Assembly (NCBI GenBank): GCA_037954325.1
Contig: JBBMNZ010000018.1
Coordinates: 13,282,501-13,346,500 of the forward strand
Direction: 5' to 3'
DNA: 64,000 bases
Source: Fistularia commersonii
Taxonomy: Eukaryota; Chordata; Actinopteri; Syngnathiformes; Fistulariidae
The notes beneath the pieces are model-generated. The model was not told the origin of the DNA. It did not search any database and saw only the letters and a program-made list of their open reading frames with translations. Position numbers and translations under genes: made by a program. Shown piece by piece: positions 25,775-37,644 of the stretch (positions within the stretch are counted from its first letter, which is position 1; each line of letters starts with the position of its first letter).

Positions 25775-25975
25775 GGCTTTGGAACCGAACATTCCTGGTT
25801 CGATTCCCGGCTCCTCCTCGTGTGTCAAAGTGTCGTTGAGCAAGACGCTGAACCCTTAACTGCTCCCCTGGCGCTGGTGGACGGCATGCCTACTGCTCGT
25901 GGTTCATCCACAGTGGGTTCACTGCAGAGAACGAATTTCCCCACAGGGATTAATAAAGGATAAATAATTAATAAT
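25775..25975 (+). repeat. tRNA-derived SINE-like element with LINE-type tail
   Basis: A B-box-like GGTTCGATTCCC (25798-25809) is followed by the common fish repeat module GTGTCAAAGTGTCGTTGAGC and a 3' end GAATTTCCCCACAGGGATTA, then AATAAAGG and AT-rich sequence. This is the layout of a tRNA-head, LINE-tail SINE. Family not determined. Confidence 0.6.
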
Positions 25976-27067
25976 CCTTATTTGTATATGTGTTGCCTGA
26001 AATTCTGTCAGGTACAAATTGATGCGTCAGTTTAAATCCCTACGAGACCAAAGTGAAACAAAAAAGAAACATTTTGAACCCGTCCTGGCACCTTAATCAC
26101 GGACGATTAGTGAGTTGCTTTGAAAGCAGAGGAAGCAATAGGATTCTGGATTGGAAGAAAAAAACAAATAAGCAATGTTTGTCAGTACTGTTAGCTAACT
26201 TGAAACATCAATAACACCAAAGTCTGAGTCTATAAATGTATCACAAGATATGAAATTCTTCATTTCTGGCTGGTGTTATCAAGATGAAATTTAAAATGAT
26301 ATTAAGAGTCTGAATTAAGGTCATGAGGCATCTGCAAACCTTTTGGACCTCTGACGTCCAAGAAAAACTATTAAAAGAGTCACAAAGCTCACTCATACAC
26401 ATCTTATATGGTTGAGGATTCTGGTGATCATGTCGAACTTAAGTGGGACGCTATTAAAAAATGATTAAGTGTGGAATAACTTTGGACACTGAAAGGTGAC
26501 TCATTCTCGAGACTGTATGTTTAGTGCAAGCCAATTATTTGTGTTTGAGTTGAGCACACTTGAATTTAGCTGGCGGTGGCGACTGAGGGGGGTAAACACG
26601 TCCAGTGGACAGGAGGGTAATCATCTTTTGTGACAATCTTACAACCAGAATGGTCCAAACTAACCGGTATTGGTGTTTAGCTTGCAGGTCTTTCTGTCAT
26701 TTGCACGTAGTATTTTACCAGATATGTTTCCGCCAGGCCAGAGCAACCCCACGACGTCTATTAAGTTCTAAAGGTCCCATTTGCTTAATAAATGCGTGGG
26801 TGTAATAATCACTTTAAAGCAATTATGAGCGATGTTTTTCTCAGAGTTGCACAAGGATCAATGAAAAAAGTCTAAAAAGTCACAAAAGAGGATCCAAAAG
26901 AGAGTTTCAAGCAGTTGAATTAACCGATTAGGGAAATGCTTTTGTTGTCAGATATACAAATAACTTAGTGACATTGGGCTGGTAAAAGGGGCGTGTCCTG
27001 TGATCGTTTGCAGGCAGAGTTGTGGTTTGGTCTGCTGGTGGAGAGAGTGGGAGAGAGCGCAGCAGAG

Positions 27068-27104
27068 GGAGGAGGAGGAGGTGGAGGAGGAGGAGGAGGA
27101 ACTA
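27068..27104 (+). repeat. (GGA)n tract in the six5 5'UTR
   Basis: About twelve GGA/GGT triplets lie about 30 bases upstream of the six5 ATG. The frame is open from a GTG at 26993 through this tract into six5, but no ATG precedes it, so it is read here as untranslated. Confidence 0.8.
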
Positions 27105-27130
27105 CTAGAGGAAAAAAAGTTAAAGTAAAA

Positions 27131-30100
27131 ATGGCTTCCTTGTCTTTGGAGTCTACAGAACAATCCGATAACAGCACGGGGGAGCCGTCGGCATCAGAGT
27201 CCAACGAGGAAAAAGATCCGGCGCAGGTTTCGGAGCAACTGCTCCAAAGTTTCCAAAAGTCGGCGCTGAGTTTTTCTACCGACCAAGTATCATGTCTGTG
27301 CGAGGCCCTTCTGCAGGCGGGCAATGTGGATCGCCTGTGGAGATTTCTATCCACCATACATCCTTCGTCCGAGCTGCTACGTGGCAACGAGACTCTGCTG
27401 AAGGCCCAGGCACTGGTTGCTTTTCACCGGGAAGAATTCAAGGAGCTTTACGCCATCCTGGAGAGCCACGACTTCCACCCGTCCAACCATGGGTTCCTGC
27501 AGGACCTGTACCTGAAAGCCCGCTACAAGGAGGCGGAGAGGTCCCGGGGCCGCAGCCTGGGAGCCGTGGACAAGTACCGGTTGAGGAAAAAGTTCCCCCT
27601 GCCCAAAACGATCTGGGACGGCGAGGAGACCGTGTACTGCTTCAAGGAGAAGTCCCGCAACGCGTTGAAGGAGTGTTACAAGAACAACCGGTACCCGACG
27701 CCGGACGAGAAGAAGAACCTGGCTAAAGTCACCGGGTTGTCCCTCACGCAGGTCAGCAACTGGTTCAAGAATCGCCGGCAGAGAGACAGGACCCCGTCCG
27801 GGACCCACAGCAAAAGGCAAGGATGCGTTTTCAGGCGTCACACTTACACTTATCCACACACACTTTATTTAAAAAAAAAAAACATATATGCAAATCGTAA
27901 TCTGAAAGATTTCTTTGTGTGTATTACGTTTGTCGAGTGACGGTGTGCAGGGAAAGTGTCAGACCAAACCGTAAACAAATCAGCCCGGGCCCAAAGCTGC
28001 TTGCAAATGTGCGCAATTTCTTTTTCAAAAAAAGGGAACACATGACTAACAAAGAACTGGATTTTCAGCGGCTTTTGAATGGGGATGGACGACTTCTGAC
28101 AGCGGTGAAGTCACTGGTCTGAGACCAGGAGCGTGTTGCTTTGTTATGAAATGTGAGATCCAGGCGCCCATCCGAGGCTCAAGTTTCCTCCGAACCCCGC
28201 AAGGAGAGGTGCTGCTGCGGAGGGAGGTGGTGGAGACCCACGGGAGGGAGGGAGGGAGGGAAAGGATAAAAGATAAGCGTGAATATAGGAATTATCAGAA
28301 ATGAGGGTTTGCTGTGTCTAGCGGGGAATCTGGATGATTTTTCAATGACAAACCACTGAATTATCTATTAGCTTTCCAGGAGGAAAGTGCAAGGCTACAT
28401 CCATTTTTTTTACCAAAACAAAGCAATATTGGAGAACCCTATCCACTACTCAGAGGTCAAATTTGAAGTCTACTTAATTGCTAAGTTACTTTTTGTTTTA
28501 GGAAATCCAACATTCTCAAAGCTCAAACTTTAATTCCAAAAAGTATTCTGTGAAATTTGCCCAAAAGTTCACTTGGTGTAGGAGTTTGAGAGTCTTCATT
28601 GTTTGTGGAGATATTGCTGGGTAGGCGGTTTTAAAAAAGGTTTTTCAGAACCAAACTGTCAGGACAACAGCAGGTCCAGCTTACAGTTCTGAGACCTCTT
28701 GGGTCTTACCTCATAATCGAAGGCCTAACTAAGTGTTTTGTGTTGAAAACAAAAAAAATTATCCCGAGCCTCAACTCCCTCAAAAAAAAATCAAATTTCT
28801 CGTATTTTCTGTTTTAGCGAGTCTGATGGAAACCACAGCACCGAGGACGAGGCCATGGAGGACACACCCGACAAACCGGAGGAGGCCGCCGGGTCAACCG
28901 CCTCCATCATCTCCCTGTCTGCACTCCCCACCAGCACGGGAGGTCAGCTCATCCTCAATGGGTCCAGTGGCTTCCTCACAGCCTCCCAACCGCTGCTCCT
29001 CAATGGAAACTCCCTGATCTCCAGTACCGGAGCTGGTGTCATAATTAATGGTCTAAGCTTGGGGGATTGCCAGAAAGTCACCCTGAGTCCGGTTGCCAAC
29101 CCCCCTTTGATACTGAACGGGGCTCAGGTTATAACCAAACCCGAGCCCATCAGTGTGCAGCAAAACGTCTCCATGTCCGAGCAGGACGTGGAGGGAAAGT
29201 CAAACAATCTCCCAGCAGTAGTTCTCAACACCAACGCCACGCCAGTGTCAAACCCTCCGTCAATCATCTCTCTCCCCATGCAAAGAAAGACAGAAAGTGG
29301 CAACGCTCTGGATTTCATCGCCGTATCTGAGGAAATGATGATCAAATCGGAAAACAGTCAGACGGTGTCCTGCTCTTCTTCGTCTTTGTCCCCGTCGTCA
29401 CCCACTCTGTCTCCGACCAGCCTCCCTTCGCTGGTCTTGACACAAACCCCCCAACTCCAGGAGCCCCTCACCCTTCCAGCCGCGATGCCATCGACAGGCA
29501 TTTCCAGCTCCGCCGTGTCTCTTTCAAGCCAACAAGGGGAGTATGTTGTCTTTGCAACTTCCGGCTCGCAGCTAAACCCTTCTAGCACAGTGGTTAACTC
29601 TAGCCATTCCACCCCCCAAGTCTTCTCTTTGCCCCAGGTGGTCCCTTCAATCCAGGGTGCACCAGTACCCCAGGTGGTTCAACACTCATCAGGGGCCCCG
29701 GTCTCCCAATGCCCTCAGCTAGTTCCCGTTTCTCCGCTCAACTCTACTCATCCTCCCTTCCAAAGCGTCCAGCCAATGAGCACGGGCGAGCGTCAGGCAC
29801 ACCAGCACCAAGAGGCATCGCCGCCACTGGCAGAAGGAGCTACAACCATAGTCTCCATCTCCCAGCTTCCCAGTACGCCCCTCTCACAACGAGTGAGCCA
29901 GCAACTGGGGGAGGAGACCATCAATTCGACACCCAGTAAAATCCAGACGCCCCAAGTTATTTCCATCCCTTCTGCCACGCAGGTCGTCCCGGCCCCCCAG
30001 GCCAAAGGCACGACTCCAGCTCAGTTAGTCCCCATCTCCGTGCCTCAGCTTGTCCCAGTCTCTTCCATCCAAACGTCCACCGCCATCTCCTTCCCCCAGG

Positions 30101-32370
30101 TGGTTCCTGCCAGCCCCTCTCTTTCTATCCCCTCCGCCGGACTACCCTTGCAGATCCTGACTTCAGCTCCTGCTCCTGGAGGCGTCACACAGGGTCCTCA
30201 CAGGATGAACCAGCTGAGGCCCATTCAGAGTGCGGGCCCCCCAACCAGCGTGGCCCCTGGTGTGCAGCTGCTCAACCCTGGGATAATTCAGCTCCCCACA
30301 GCCCCTCAAGGTACAATGTATTCATTTACTATTTGCCAATATGGAAAATTAGGTCTAGTGCTTATTTTTTGCCTCTTCCTGTGCAAAAAAGTTAGTGTCC
30401 TCGTAATGTTAGATTATTTCCATGTAGAATATTTGGAATAATAGCCAGTATGTGATGTGATTAAGCTGACTGAGAACCGCTTAACTCATAGTGTTTCTTA
30501 AAAGAGATAGAAATGATGGATAATTCTTCTGAAGCCTAGGACAGCTGACTACACTGCACATTGATTTTGCATAAATAATCAATAGCGTGGTCAAAACTTT
30601 AAATGTATTCAAATTACAATTCCGTCACGGAAAGGAAATTCATCAAACCGTCTGATGTATTAAATGCTTAACGGCAACACTTTTTGAAACCTTTAATGTT
30701 AGCAATAATGTGTTTTACTCATGAATATGAAAGTAAGTTTTGTTGCAGCAGCAGACTATTTCAGCTATACTGCTGCAAACGTAACTCACAAGAACCCACT
30801 AACTGGTATATGTAATCCCTTAAAGGCTGTGAAATAAAATGTTTTCATTATGTTAGTCAACAATTGTTTTCCAATTGGGAAAAAACTAGAGGGTGACTGA
30901 TGGTCGTGTGTCCCATCTAAACTCCAGTATTTACCAAATTTTGCCCAAGAAGTGCCACTTACAGGTTTTCGTTATTATTATGTTTCAAAACCTATTTGCT
31001 AGCATTGCCCTCAGGGCCAACCATTAGGGAGCAATTGACACCTCCCATCCTTCTGCCTCCCCGGTCCGAGCCAGGCAACCAGGCCGGCTTCACTAGTTCA
31101 ATTTTAATTTCACTCTACACATCTGTCTGGCTTACTTTCCATTCTTTCTTCTTCTCAACATTATTTGCGAAAAAGATTTGTTTACAACCAGTCAACTAAA
31201 TCTAGGCTTTTTGGATGTAACGATTGATCGATGAGGTATTTTATAAACAAAAAAATTCATGGAACTATCTGAGGTATTTTATAAACAAAAAAATTTGCGG
31301 AACTATCTTGAAACCTGGTGCTTTGTCACATGTTCTTTTACCGTGAGAGTTTGGTCCACAGCCTTTTTCAACATCTCCCTGGAAAATCTGAAACCATCAT
31401 AGCTTGATCAGACTAATTCATCCATGACAACTTTTTATCTGGCCGTGTCGGGCTACTGTACAATGCTTATAATCAGTCTGTCTGGGCAAAGAGATAAATC
31501 GATAGTGAGTCGGGACACATTACTGGCTAACAATCGTGACTGAGGTCTTGCCCTATATAGCAGAAGTAATAAGCCTGAGATTGAACTCATTTACGCATAT
31601 ATGCATTCTATTGCTTTTAGTACTGATATAAAAGTGTGAAAGTGTAGAGCCATTTTGCTGAAAATGCATTGTTTGTCTTTTCCGTAGGAAACCTTCTCCT
31701 CAGCAGCAGCCCGTATCTGAGTGTCCAGCAAGGCAAGTTGATTTTGACCATTCCGGCAGGCTTCCAACTCACCAGTTTGCCTCTGAAACCAGTCGCAGAC
31801 ACTTCCCCCATTTCTGCCAACGGAGTGAGTCCAGTTTTCTCCCAGTCCAACCCCCCTGTGGTCTCCCAGCCAGTAAGCACCTCTGGCCAAAACCACAGCG
31901 TCCTCACAACATCCCCCCTGAACTTCATTAACTCATCTCCACCGTACTGCGCTGCAGAGACTGGAATTGCGAGCAGCCAGACACCTGCCGTCCCCTCCCC
32001 CAACACTTTAGACCATTCAGTAGCTCCTACGACACCGAACACACTCTCTCCAGAAAGCATGCTTACTCTCAGTCCCATGTATAGTGGAGTGACGCCCAGC
32101 ACCCAGCTGTCCCAGCCAGCGTGGAGCCCCCTGCCTCTGTCTGCCTCAGCTAGCCTGACACTATTCGATGTCCGAGGGAAGGGGGATCTACCTGTAGACC
32201 CGGCTTTGTTAGGCCTGCCGGGAGGAGAATCCTTGCTCCTCGGAAGCCCTTCTCCGGAGCAGGACGTGGAGTCAAGCTCGCCACTGGGGCATCCAGAGGA
32301 GATGGACGGGGATTCCAAAATTCTAACTCAGCTCCAGTCTGTCCCTGTGGATGATGAGTTGGGCTTGTAG
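27131..32370 (+). CDS. six5: Homeobox protein SIX5
   Basis: Nuclear transcription factor of the SIX4/5 class. Coding exons: 27131-27816, 28818-30310, 31688-32370; in phase, 953 aa (human about 739). The SIX domain spans about residues 47-163 (DQVSCLCEALLQAGN, KYRLRKKFPLPKTIWDGEET). The homeodomain spans about 163-222, with WFKNRRQRDR at 211-220. KSESDGN straddles the first junction as in human SIX5. The long C-terminal part is Ser/Thr/Pro/Gln-rich with repeated PQVVP/PQLVP motifs, and it ends ILTQLQSVPVDDELGL, close to the human SIX5 end and typical of an activation domain. The ATG sits in an AAAATGG context just after a (GGA)n tract. Intron 1 uses a GC donor (AAAAG|GCAAGG). The neighbour downstream is a second SIX gene. 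Confidence 0.95.
31216..31307. repeat. Tandem duplication of about 41 bp in six5 intron 2
   Basis: Two adjacent near-identical copies of GAGGTATTTTATAAACAAAA followed by A-rich sequence and GGAACTATCT. They differ by a few bases. A local duplication without visible function. Confidence 0.8.
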
Positions 32371-34620
32371 ACTGTTTACCTTGCTGCTCAGCAACTCCAC
32401 ATTTAACTAAAAACATATAGTGTGATGAAAGACGGTGCTGTTTGCTTTTTCGTCATTCATGAAAGACATGCATGTCCTCTGCGGTGGGTTTAACTTCCTG
32501 AGGTGCAGGACAATATGATCGCGGCCTCAACTGCCATTTACGAGAGTAATCCCATTTATCTCGTTTTCACACAGATAAAGCGAAATAGGGATTTTCTCCC
32601 GCTGGTTCAACTACATTTTAACTGATGTGAAGACTATCAATTTGCCTGAAAACTCTTACGTTTTCTGGCATTTATCCTTGATAGCCTTGGATGTCGCCAT
32701 ATCTTCTTCATCGGATCCAGACAGGATGACCAACATGGATTAGATTCCTCAGACCTATTTACACATCGAAGACAGTATGCAAGATGTCATAACGTCGCCT
32801 GTTCTCACAGTATTCTTTGCAGTTTTCTGTACTGCAGACGCTGTGCCGTACTTGGAAAATGACATCAGTTATTCTTTTTTGGCAGCATTTTGTTGTGGAT
32901 CTACCACCATAACTATTCATTTGTAAAAGGCACAGATCTCGAAATAGTACAGAGTTGCCTGACAGTCCATGATTCGCCTATTCTGCAGCGCCTCAAACAT
33001 TGGGCACAGAATATTCTTGGCCAACAGAACTGGGTTGAGTTGGCTAAATTGTCCTTTCCTCACAATTTATATACAAGGGCCTTACAACTGTATGATACTG
33101 CAGGTATTTGAAGCCTGGGTGGTGCAGTCTAACTGCATCTGTCCTCTGTTGAATTCCTTCCTGCAGCTTAAGAAATTACACCCCACCTACAAGAATAAAT
33201 CAGAAATTTAAGGGGCCTATACTCTATGCAATGCATTCATGTTCTTTATCTGACACTATATGTGGCATAAAGCTGAAAAGCCAGTAAACATTTGGGAGAT
33301 TACACAAAGCTTTACAGTAATGAACGTTACATGAAGCCTTAAAGTGCATTACACTAAAACATTTGCTATGTTCCCAGTAAGTGATATTTCTTGTCAAATG
33401 CATCCGAAATGCAAGTGCCTTATATTAAAGCATACAGGTTTGATATGTTTAATTAAATATTTTACAGTATTTTAGAATTTCTTTATACCCAGCCAAATTT
33501 CTCGCTACATTTCTGTATCTGTTTGATTTCCAGTGAATTGTAATGTGACACTATTGGTTACATTGTTATAGTTTAATCTTGTGTATTTGTATATTTTGCA
33601 CATTTCATTCACACAATGTTTACGCTGTGCTGCCGTATTGCTTTGACAGTGGTTTGATTCATAATCTGATGAGAAATTTTTCTGTGTGGGCCTTTTTTTG
33701 CATTTGAAGTTACCTGATGGTGATAATGAAAAAAAAACAAACATTTAAAACAAAACGAAAAATAGGATAGTGATGTTAAACTACAATAGATAAACATTTG
33801 CACCATCAGTTTGAAGTTAGTTTGTTGTTGTATGAGCTTTCCACTGTCAATGCAGGCAGTGGCCATTCATGGTACACAAAAACACACTTGTGTTGCATCT
33901 CGTTACAATAATGGCCTTTGTGTTTTTATTAGTATGTTTGTTGTTTGTCTCATTTGTACATTTAATCTATTTAAAGCATGTATCGATTGTTTTTTGTTGT
34001 TTTTTTTTAGTTTGAACTTAAAAAAAAAAGTCTGTATGGAGAAACGCAAATAGGAAATGATATTCATTTTCACTTGGAAGGTCACGCTCTGCCAACTGAG
34101 GTTTTACTGTTAAACTATGGTTGTCAAAATCAACGTCTGACTAACAGATCATTTAAAGCCACATTGATATTTTCAAGTCGCTTGTTCACCTTGCAAAAGA
34201 TTATTAAATGGCATTGACAAATCAATTTTTATTCTGAAGTGTACTGAACATTTAAATAAGGTAGGGGTAAAGGGAATATGTCCTTGTATGTAAAATATGG
34301 TAGTCTCTGTTTTGTTCATGTATGAGCCATTTCTTACCAAAGCATATACACAATGCAGCCTTTGACGGCTGAAGCACATTTGTACCCATTTGTTTGTTGC
34401 CTGGGATTTGTGTTCACTCTCCGACCTGACACACAACGCCAGAGACTCCAGATTTAACCAAAGATAATGTATTTTCATTGACTGCTTTTCATTGATAGTT
34501 CTGAAAGGGATTCTTTGTGTTTGTTAATGGTTCTTTTTTCTCCAGTTTTTTGTATTAAATGCATTCTATTTTTTATATTACATATTGTAATTGTAATAAA
34601 CATTTACAAAAATATTCTGT
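32371..34620 (+). other. Long six5 3'UTR with polyadenylation signal
   Basis: After the six5 stop there is AT-rich sequence without a supported ORF, ending in AATAAA at 34595-34600. Earlier A-rich signals (for example AATAAA near 33193) could give shorter transcripts. The UTR assignment is inferred from continuity and the signal. Confidence 0.5.
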
Positions 34621-35027
34621 GCAAATGTATTATCGTTGAACCACTTGACCCACGTTGAACCACAGTGATTTGGAATTTGCTTCAGATTTGCCAGGAAAAT
34701 TTTATTCAAATCAGTTTTTACTTGTTATGTAACACCCTTGTGCGCCCTGTCTGCGTTAGCACCGATACAACAGCAAAGATCTACATTGTCGTATGTGAGA
34801 CAGCACATGCATGTGTTTCTACAAGAGAAGGTGGGATTTGTGGAGTTTATTTAAGCGGGAAGGTTTCCAATTACCAGTGATTTGAGCCTACTGGTGTAAT
34901 ACAGTGAGTAAAGATGTGCACCTAAATGCTACATCCAAACAGCTCCTTTCAAGTGTAAACCTAAGATAAGAGGATATTGACACAGCACACTAGGGTCTCA
35001 ACAAACTCCTACCTTGCTCTCACAGCA

Positions 35028-36696
35028 ATGATTTTCACAGCAGAACAGGTAGTTTGCATGTGCGAGGTCCTTCTGCAAAGCGGCTGCATGGATCGTCTCA
35101 CCGGCTTCCTCCAGACTCTTCTCCCTCACATTCCTCCTCTTTCCTCCTGCCCCAAGGAGCTGGAGAGTTTGATGAAGGCCAAAGCTGCAGTGGCCTTTCA
35201 CCAGGGGTGCTTCACTGACCTCTACACCCTGCTGGAGGGCTTCCCCTTCTCCCCATGCAGCCGTCCACTCCTGCAGCAGTTTTGGCTCCAAGCCCACTAT
35301 ATGGAAGTTGAGAAACAGAGGGGCAGACCCTTGAGTGCAGTTGGGAAGTATCGCGTAAGACAAAGGTTTCCCCTACCACATACTATCTGGGATGGAGAAC
35401 AGACAAGCTACTGTTTCAAGGTAGAAATTCCTCGTTCCTTCAATGTGCTCTTGTTTATTTAAGATATTTTTTGGAGGACTTTTCTTGTTTGTTATCATTG
35501 CTTGTTTTGTGACCTAGTATGTTTAATGCTTTTATTGTCAAATATGTTATTCAAATAGTAGTTAATTATCTACCAATATGCACACCCAAATACTGTTTAG
35601 TATGAGGGAGGGTTATTGTAGTACAGTGACTAACTGAAAATAAGAATAAAAGGCCCAAACTCAAAAAAATATACCTAAAGATTACCTACACATATATTTT
35701 ACGTACATAAAATGATATATATTGTATGAGAAATAATTTTGGCTGAGACAATTATTTGTAAATATCAACAAAAAAATCTGTAAAAAAAACAAAAAAACAA
35801 ATGGGACACATTTCACTCGACGTGACTGTTGTAAAATATCTCCAACTTGAAGAAAGTAATGTTTTTCAGCATTTTGTTTTAAATGCATCATCGAAGTTAA
35901 TTTGACTTGACTGCTTTGAGACAGTTGTTTTTTCATGACCAAATTTGAAAATTGTTAATTTCCATCTACGGTACATTGGATTTTTGTTGAGATAAATAAG
36001 ACAGATATTTTTTTTGCGATAACTGTATGATTTACAAGTGAGAAAAGGATAGAATCAAAATAACACAATAGGATAATTGTATACATTAATTAAAAAAAAA
36101 AAAAAAAAAAACTCTACCCGAAGTTCCACTGATAGACTGAATAAGTTACTTATATGACCAACTACTGCAGTTTTCATTGAGGAAATTTCCTGAGACCATA
36201 ACAATGATAAAATTGTAAAAGGTAGATGTGTTTTTTATTTATTTATTTGTTTTATTGTTGAAACACTTAATATTCACGTTAAAGCTCTTACATTGTGTGA
36301 AGCCTCTCCTGTCACAACGCTACATCAAGCTAGCTTACCGGCGGACACTAGAACATCAAACCAATTCTTTAGGGGCCCCAAAGACCAGGGCGGGTTCTTA
36401 TAAGAATATAAACTTGTTTTAAATGTCCTGACTCCATAAAGGAGAAGAGTCGGAGGGTACTTCGGGAGTCGTACCGCGGAAAGCCCTACCCCTCCGCCCG
36501 GGAGAAGCAGGAGCTGGCGGCGGCGGCCGGCCTCACGACCACGCAGGTCAGCAACTGGTTCAAGAACCGCAGGCAGAGGGACCGAAACACGGGCAGAAGC
36601 GGGTCAGTCCTCGGGGGTTTCGTGTGGTTTCCAACTAATCATTTTTATGTAATTACAGTTTCTGGGCGGAAAATATTGGTCTGTGAAGCTAATTGA
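35028..36696 (+). CDS. six9: SIX1/2-class homeobox protein, probable six9
   Basis: Transcription factor with SIX domain plus homeodomain. Exons 35028-35420 and 36442-36696 (or to a donor GTCAGT at 36603) join in phase after CFK. The SIX domain (about residues 3-120) begins FTAEQVVCMCEVLLQSG and carries KYRVRQRFPLPHTIWDGE. The homeodomain (about 123-182) has GLTTTQVSNWFKNRRQRDR. The features EKQRGRPLSAVGKYRV, TSYCFKEKSR and GLTTTQ match SIX1/2 rather than SIX4/5. It lies head-to-tail behind six5. Fish have an extra SIX gene called six9; I assign it from class and position, not from a search. If read to the first stop the protein is 215 aa and ends soon after the homeodomain, so further exons are possible. 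The intron sits at the homeodomain start. The ATG is the first in frame after an upstream stop-free stretch. Confidence 0.8.
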
Positions 36697-36699
36697 TGA

Positions 36700-37155
36700 G
36701 TGACATTTTTAACGGACACCTGGCTGGGCCAAATTATACTACAACGTATTGCCCTGTTTGAAAAATGCAAAATAGTCGCACAAGTTTCCAATTTAGTGAA
36801 TATTTTCAATTTATGTTGTGATTGGCTTTGGAATTCGTTCACTGTTAGACAGATATGGCATTTCTATGATGCTCTTTCGAGGCAATTTAAATAGGCTTCT
36901 TTAGCGCCAGTATATTACATAGGTTTTCTCGTATCGACTCTCCGCTCCATTAGTCGCCCCTGATTTCCGGTGTGGATGACGTATGAGGAAACATCCTTGC
37001 ACATGCGCAGACTGTGTCTCCATACACCAGCGTGAAACGAAAGTTTATATCTAGAAATGTTTGCATAAGTCATTCAACAAATGACTACAGATCAATTAAT
37101 CCCATCAGGACCTTCACTAAACTTACTACATGTAAGCAAAAGCAATGATTTGTGA
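36700..37155. other. Gap between the SIX1/2-class gene and the 5S gene
   Basis: AT-rich with no ORF or repeat that I could support. It may hold the 3' end of the homeobox gene if a third exon exists. Confidence 0.4.
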
Positions 37156-37159
37156 CATG

Positions 37160-37166
37160 TATAAAA
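37160..37166 (+). promoter_or_regulatory. Upstream TATA element of the 5S rRNA gene
   Basis: TATAAAA lies at -31 to -25 relative to the first base of the 5S gene. Fish 5S genes commonly carry a TATA-like element at this distance in addition to the internal promoter. Confidence 0.6.
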
Positions 37167-37190
37167 TGCCCAGTTGCACCCAAATCTATT

Positions 37191-37310
37191 GCTTACGGCC
37201 ATACCACCCTTAACACGCCCGATCTCGTCTGATCTCGGAAGCTAAGCAGGGTCGGGCCTGGTCAGTACTTGGATGGGAGACCGCCTGGGAATACTAGGTG
37301 CTGTAAGCTT
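37191..37310 (+). rRNA. 5S ribosomal RNA gene (solitary copy)
   Basis: It runs from GCTTACGGCCATACCACCCT to GGTGCTGTAAGC and is followed by a T-run (CTTTTT) that serves as the RNA polymerase III terminator. Length is about 119-120 nt, the normal size. The internal promoter is intact: A box GCTAAGCAGGGTCGG and C box TGGATGGGAGACCGCCTGG. Compared with the usual vertebrate sequence (from memory) it has three single-base differences: T instead of G in CCCTTAAC, C instead of T in GGTCAGTAC, and T instead of C in ATACTAGG. Only one copy is present in the window, whereas most fish 5S genes are in tandem arrays. It could be functional or a dispersed retro-copy. Confidence 0.93.
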
Positions 37311-37358
37311 TTTCCCTCTGGAACAGCGTGTTTTTGCTTCATTAATTGACAAAAACTA

Positions 37359-37641
37359 CAGGACTGTCTCAGAAAATTGGAATATTGAGATAAAATTCTT
37401 TATCTTCTGTAATGCAATTACAAAATAAAAACGTCATACATTCTGGATTCATTACAAATCGACTGAAATATTGCAGCCTTTTATTATTTTAATATTGCTT
37501 ATTATGACTTACATCTTAAGAAAACTAAAAAATCCTATCTCAAAATATTAGAATATCATGAAATAGTCATTTTTGTCTTTGAATTGCATTACAGAAGATA
37601 AAGAACTTTATCACACATTCTAATTTTCTGAGACACTCCTG
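37359..37641. mobile_element. Palindromic MITE with TA target duplication (short form)
   Basis: TA (37357-37358) precedes CAGGACTGTCTCAGAAAATT, and the other end AATTTTCTGAGACACTCCTG is followed by TA (37642-37643). The inverted ends extend for about 60 bases, and the middle is also partly self-complementary. This is the structure of a Tc1/mariner-type MITE. A related, longer copy lies at 60444-61101. No coding capacity. Confidence 0.85.
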
Positions 37642-37644
37642 TAT

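Noticed and set aside
26993..27130. N-terminal extension of six5 including a polyglycine run
   Set aside because: The open frame begins with GTG, has no ATG before 27131, and its glycine run is just the (GGA)n repeat.
27377..27859. 160-codon ORF antisense to the six5 SIX domain and homeodomain
   Set aside because: Shadow of a conserved exon on the other strand, without its own start context or homology.
37191..37310. A 5S-derived SINE (SINE3-like) instead of a 5S gene
   Set aside because: Such elements have a 5S-like head followed by a long body. Here the similarity covers the full 5S length, ends at a terminator and is preceded by a TATA element.
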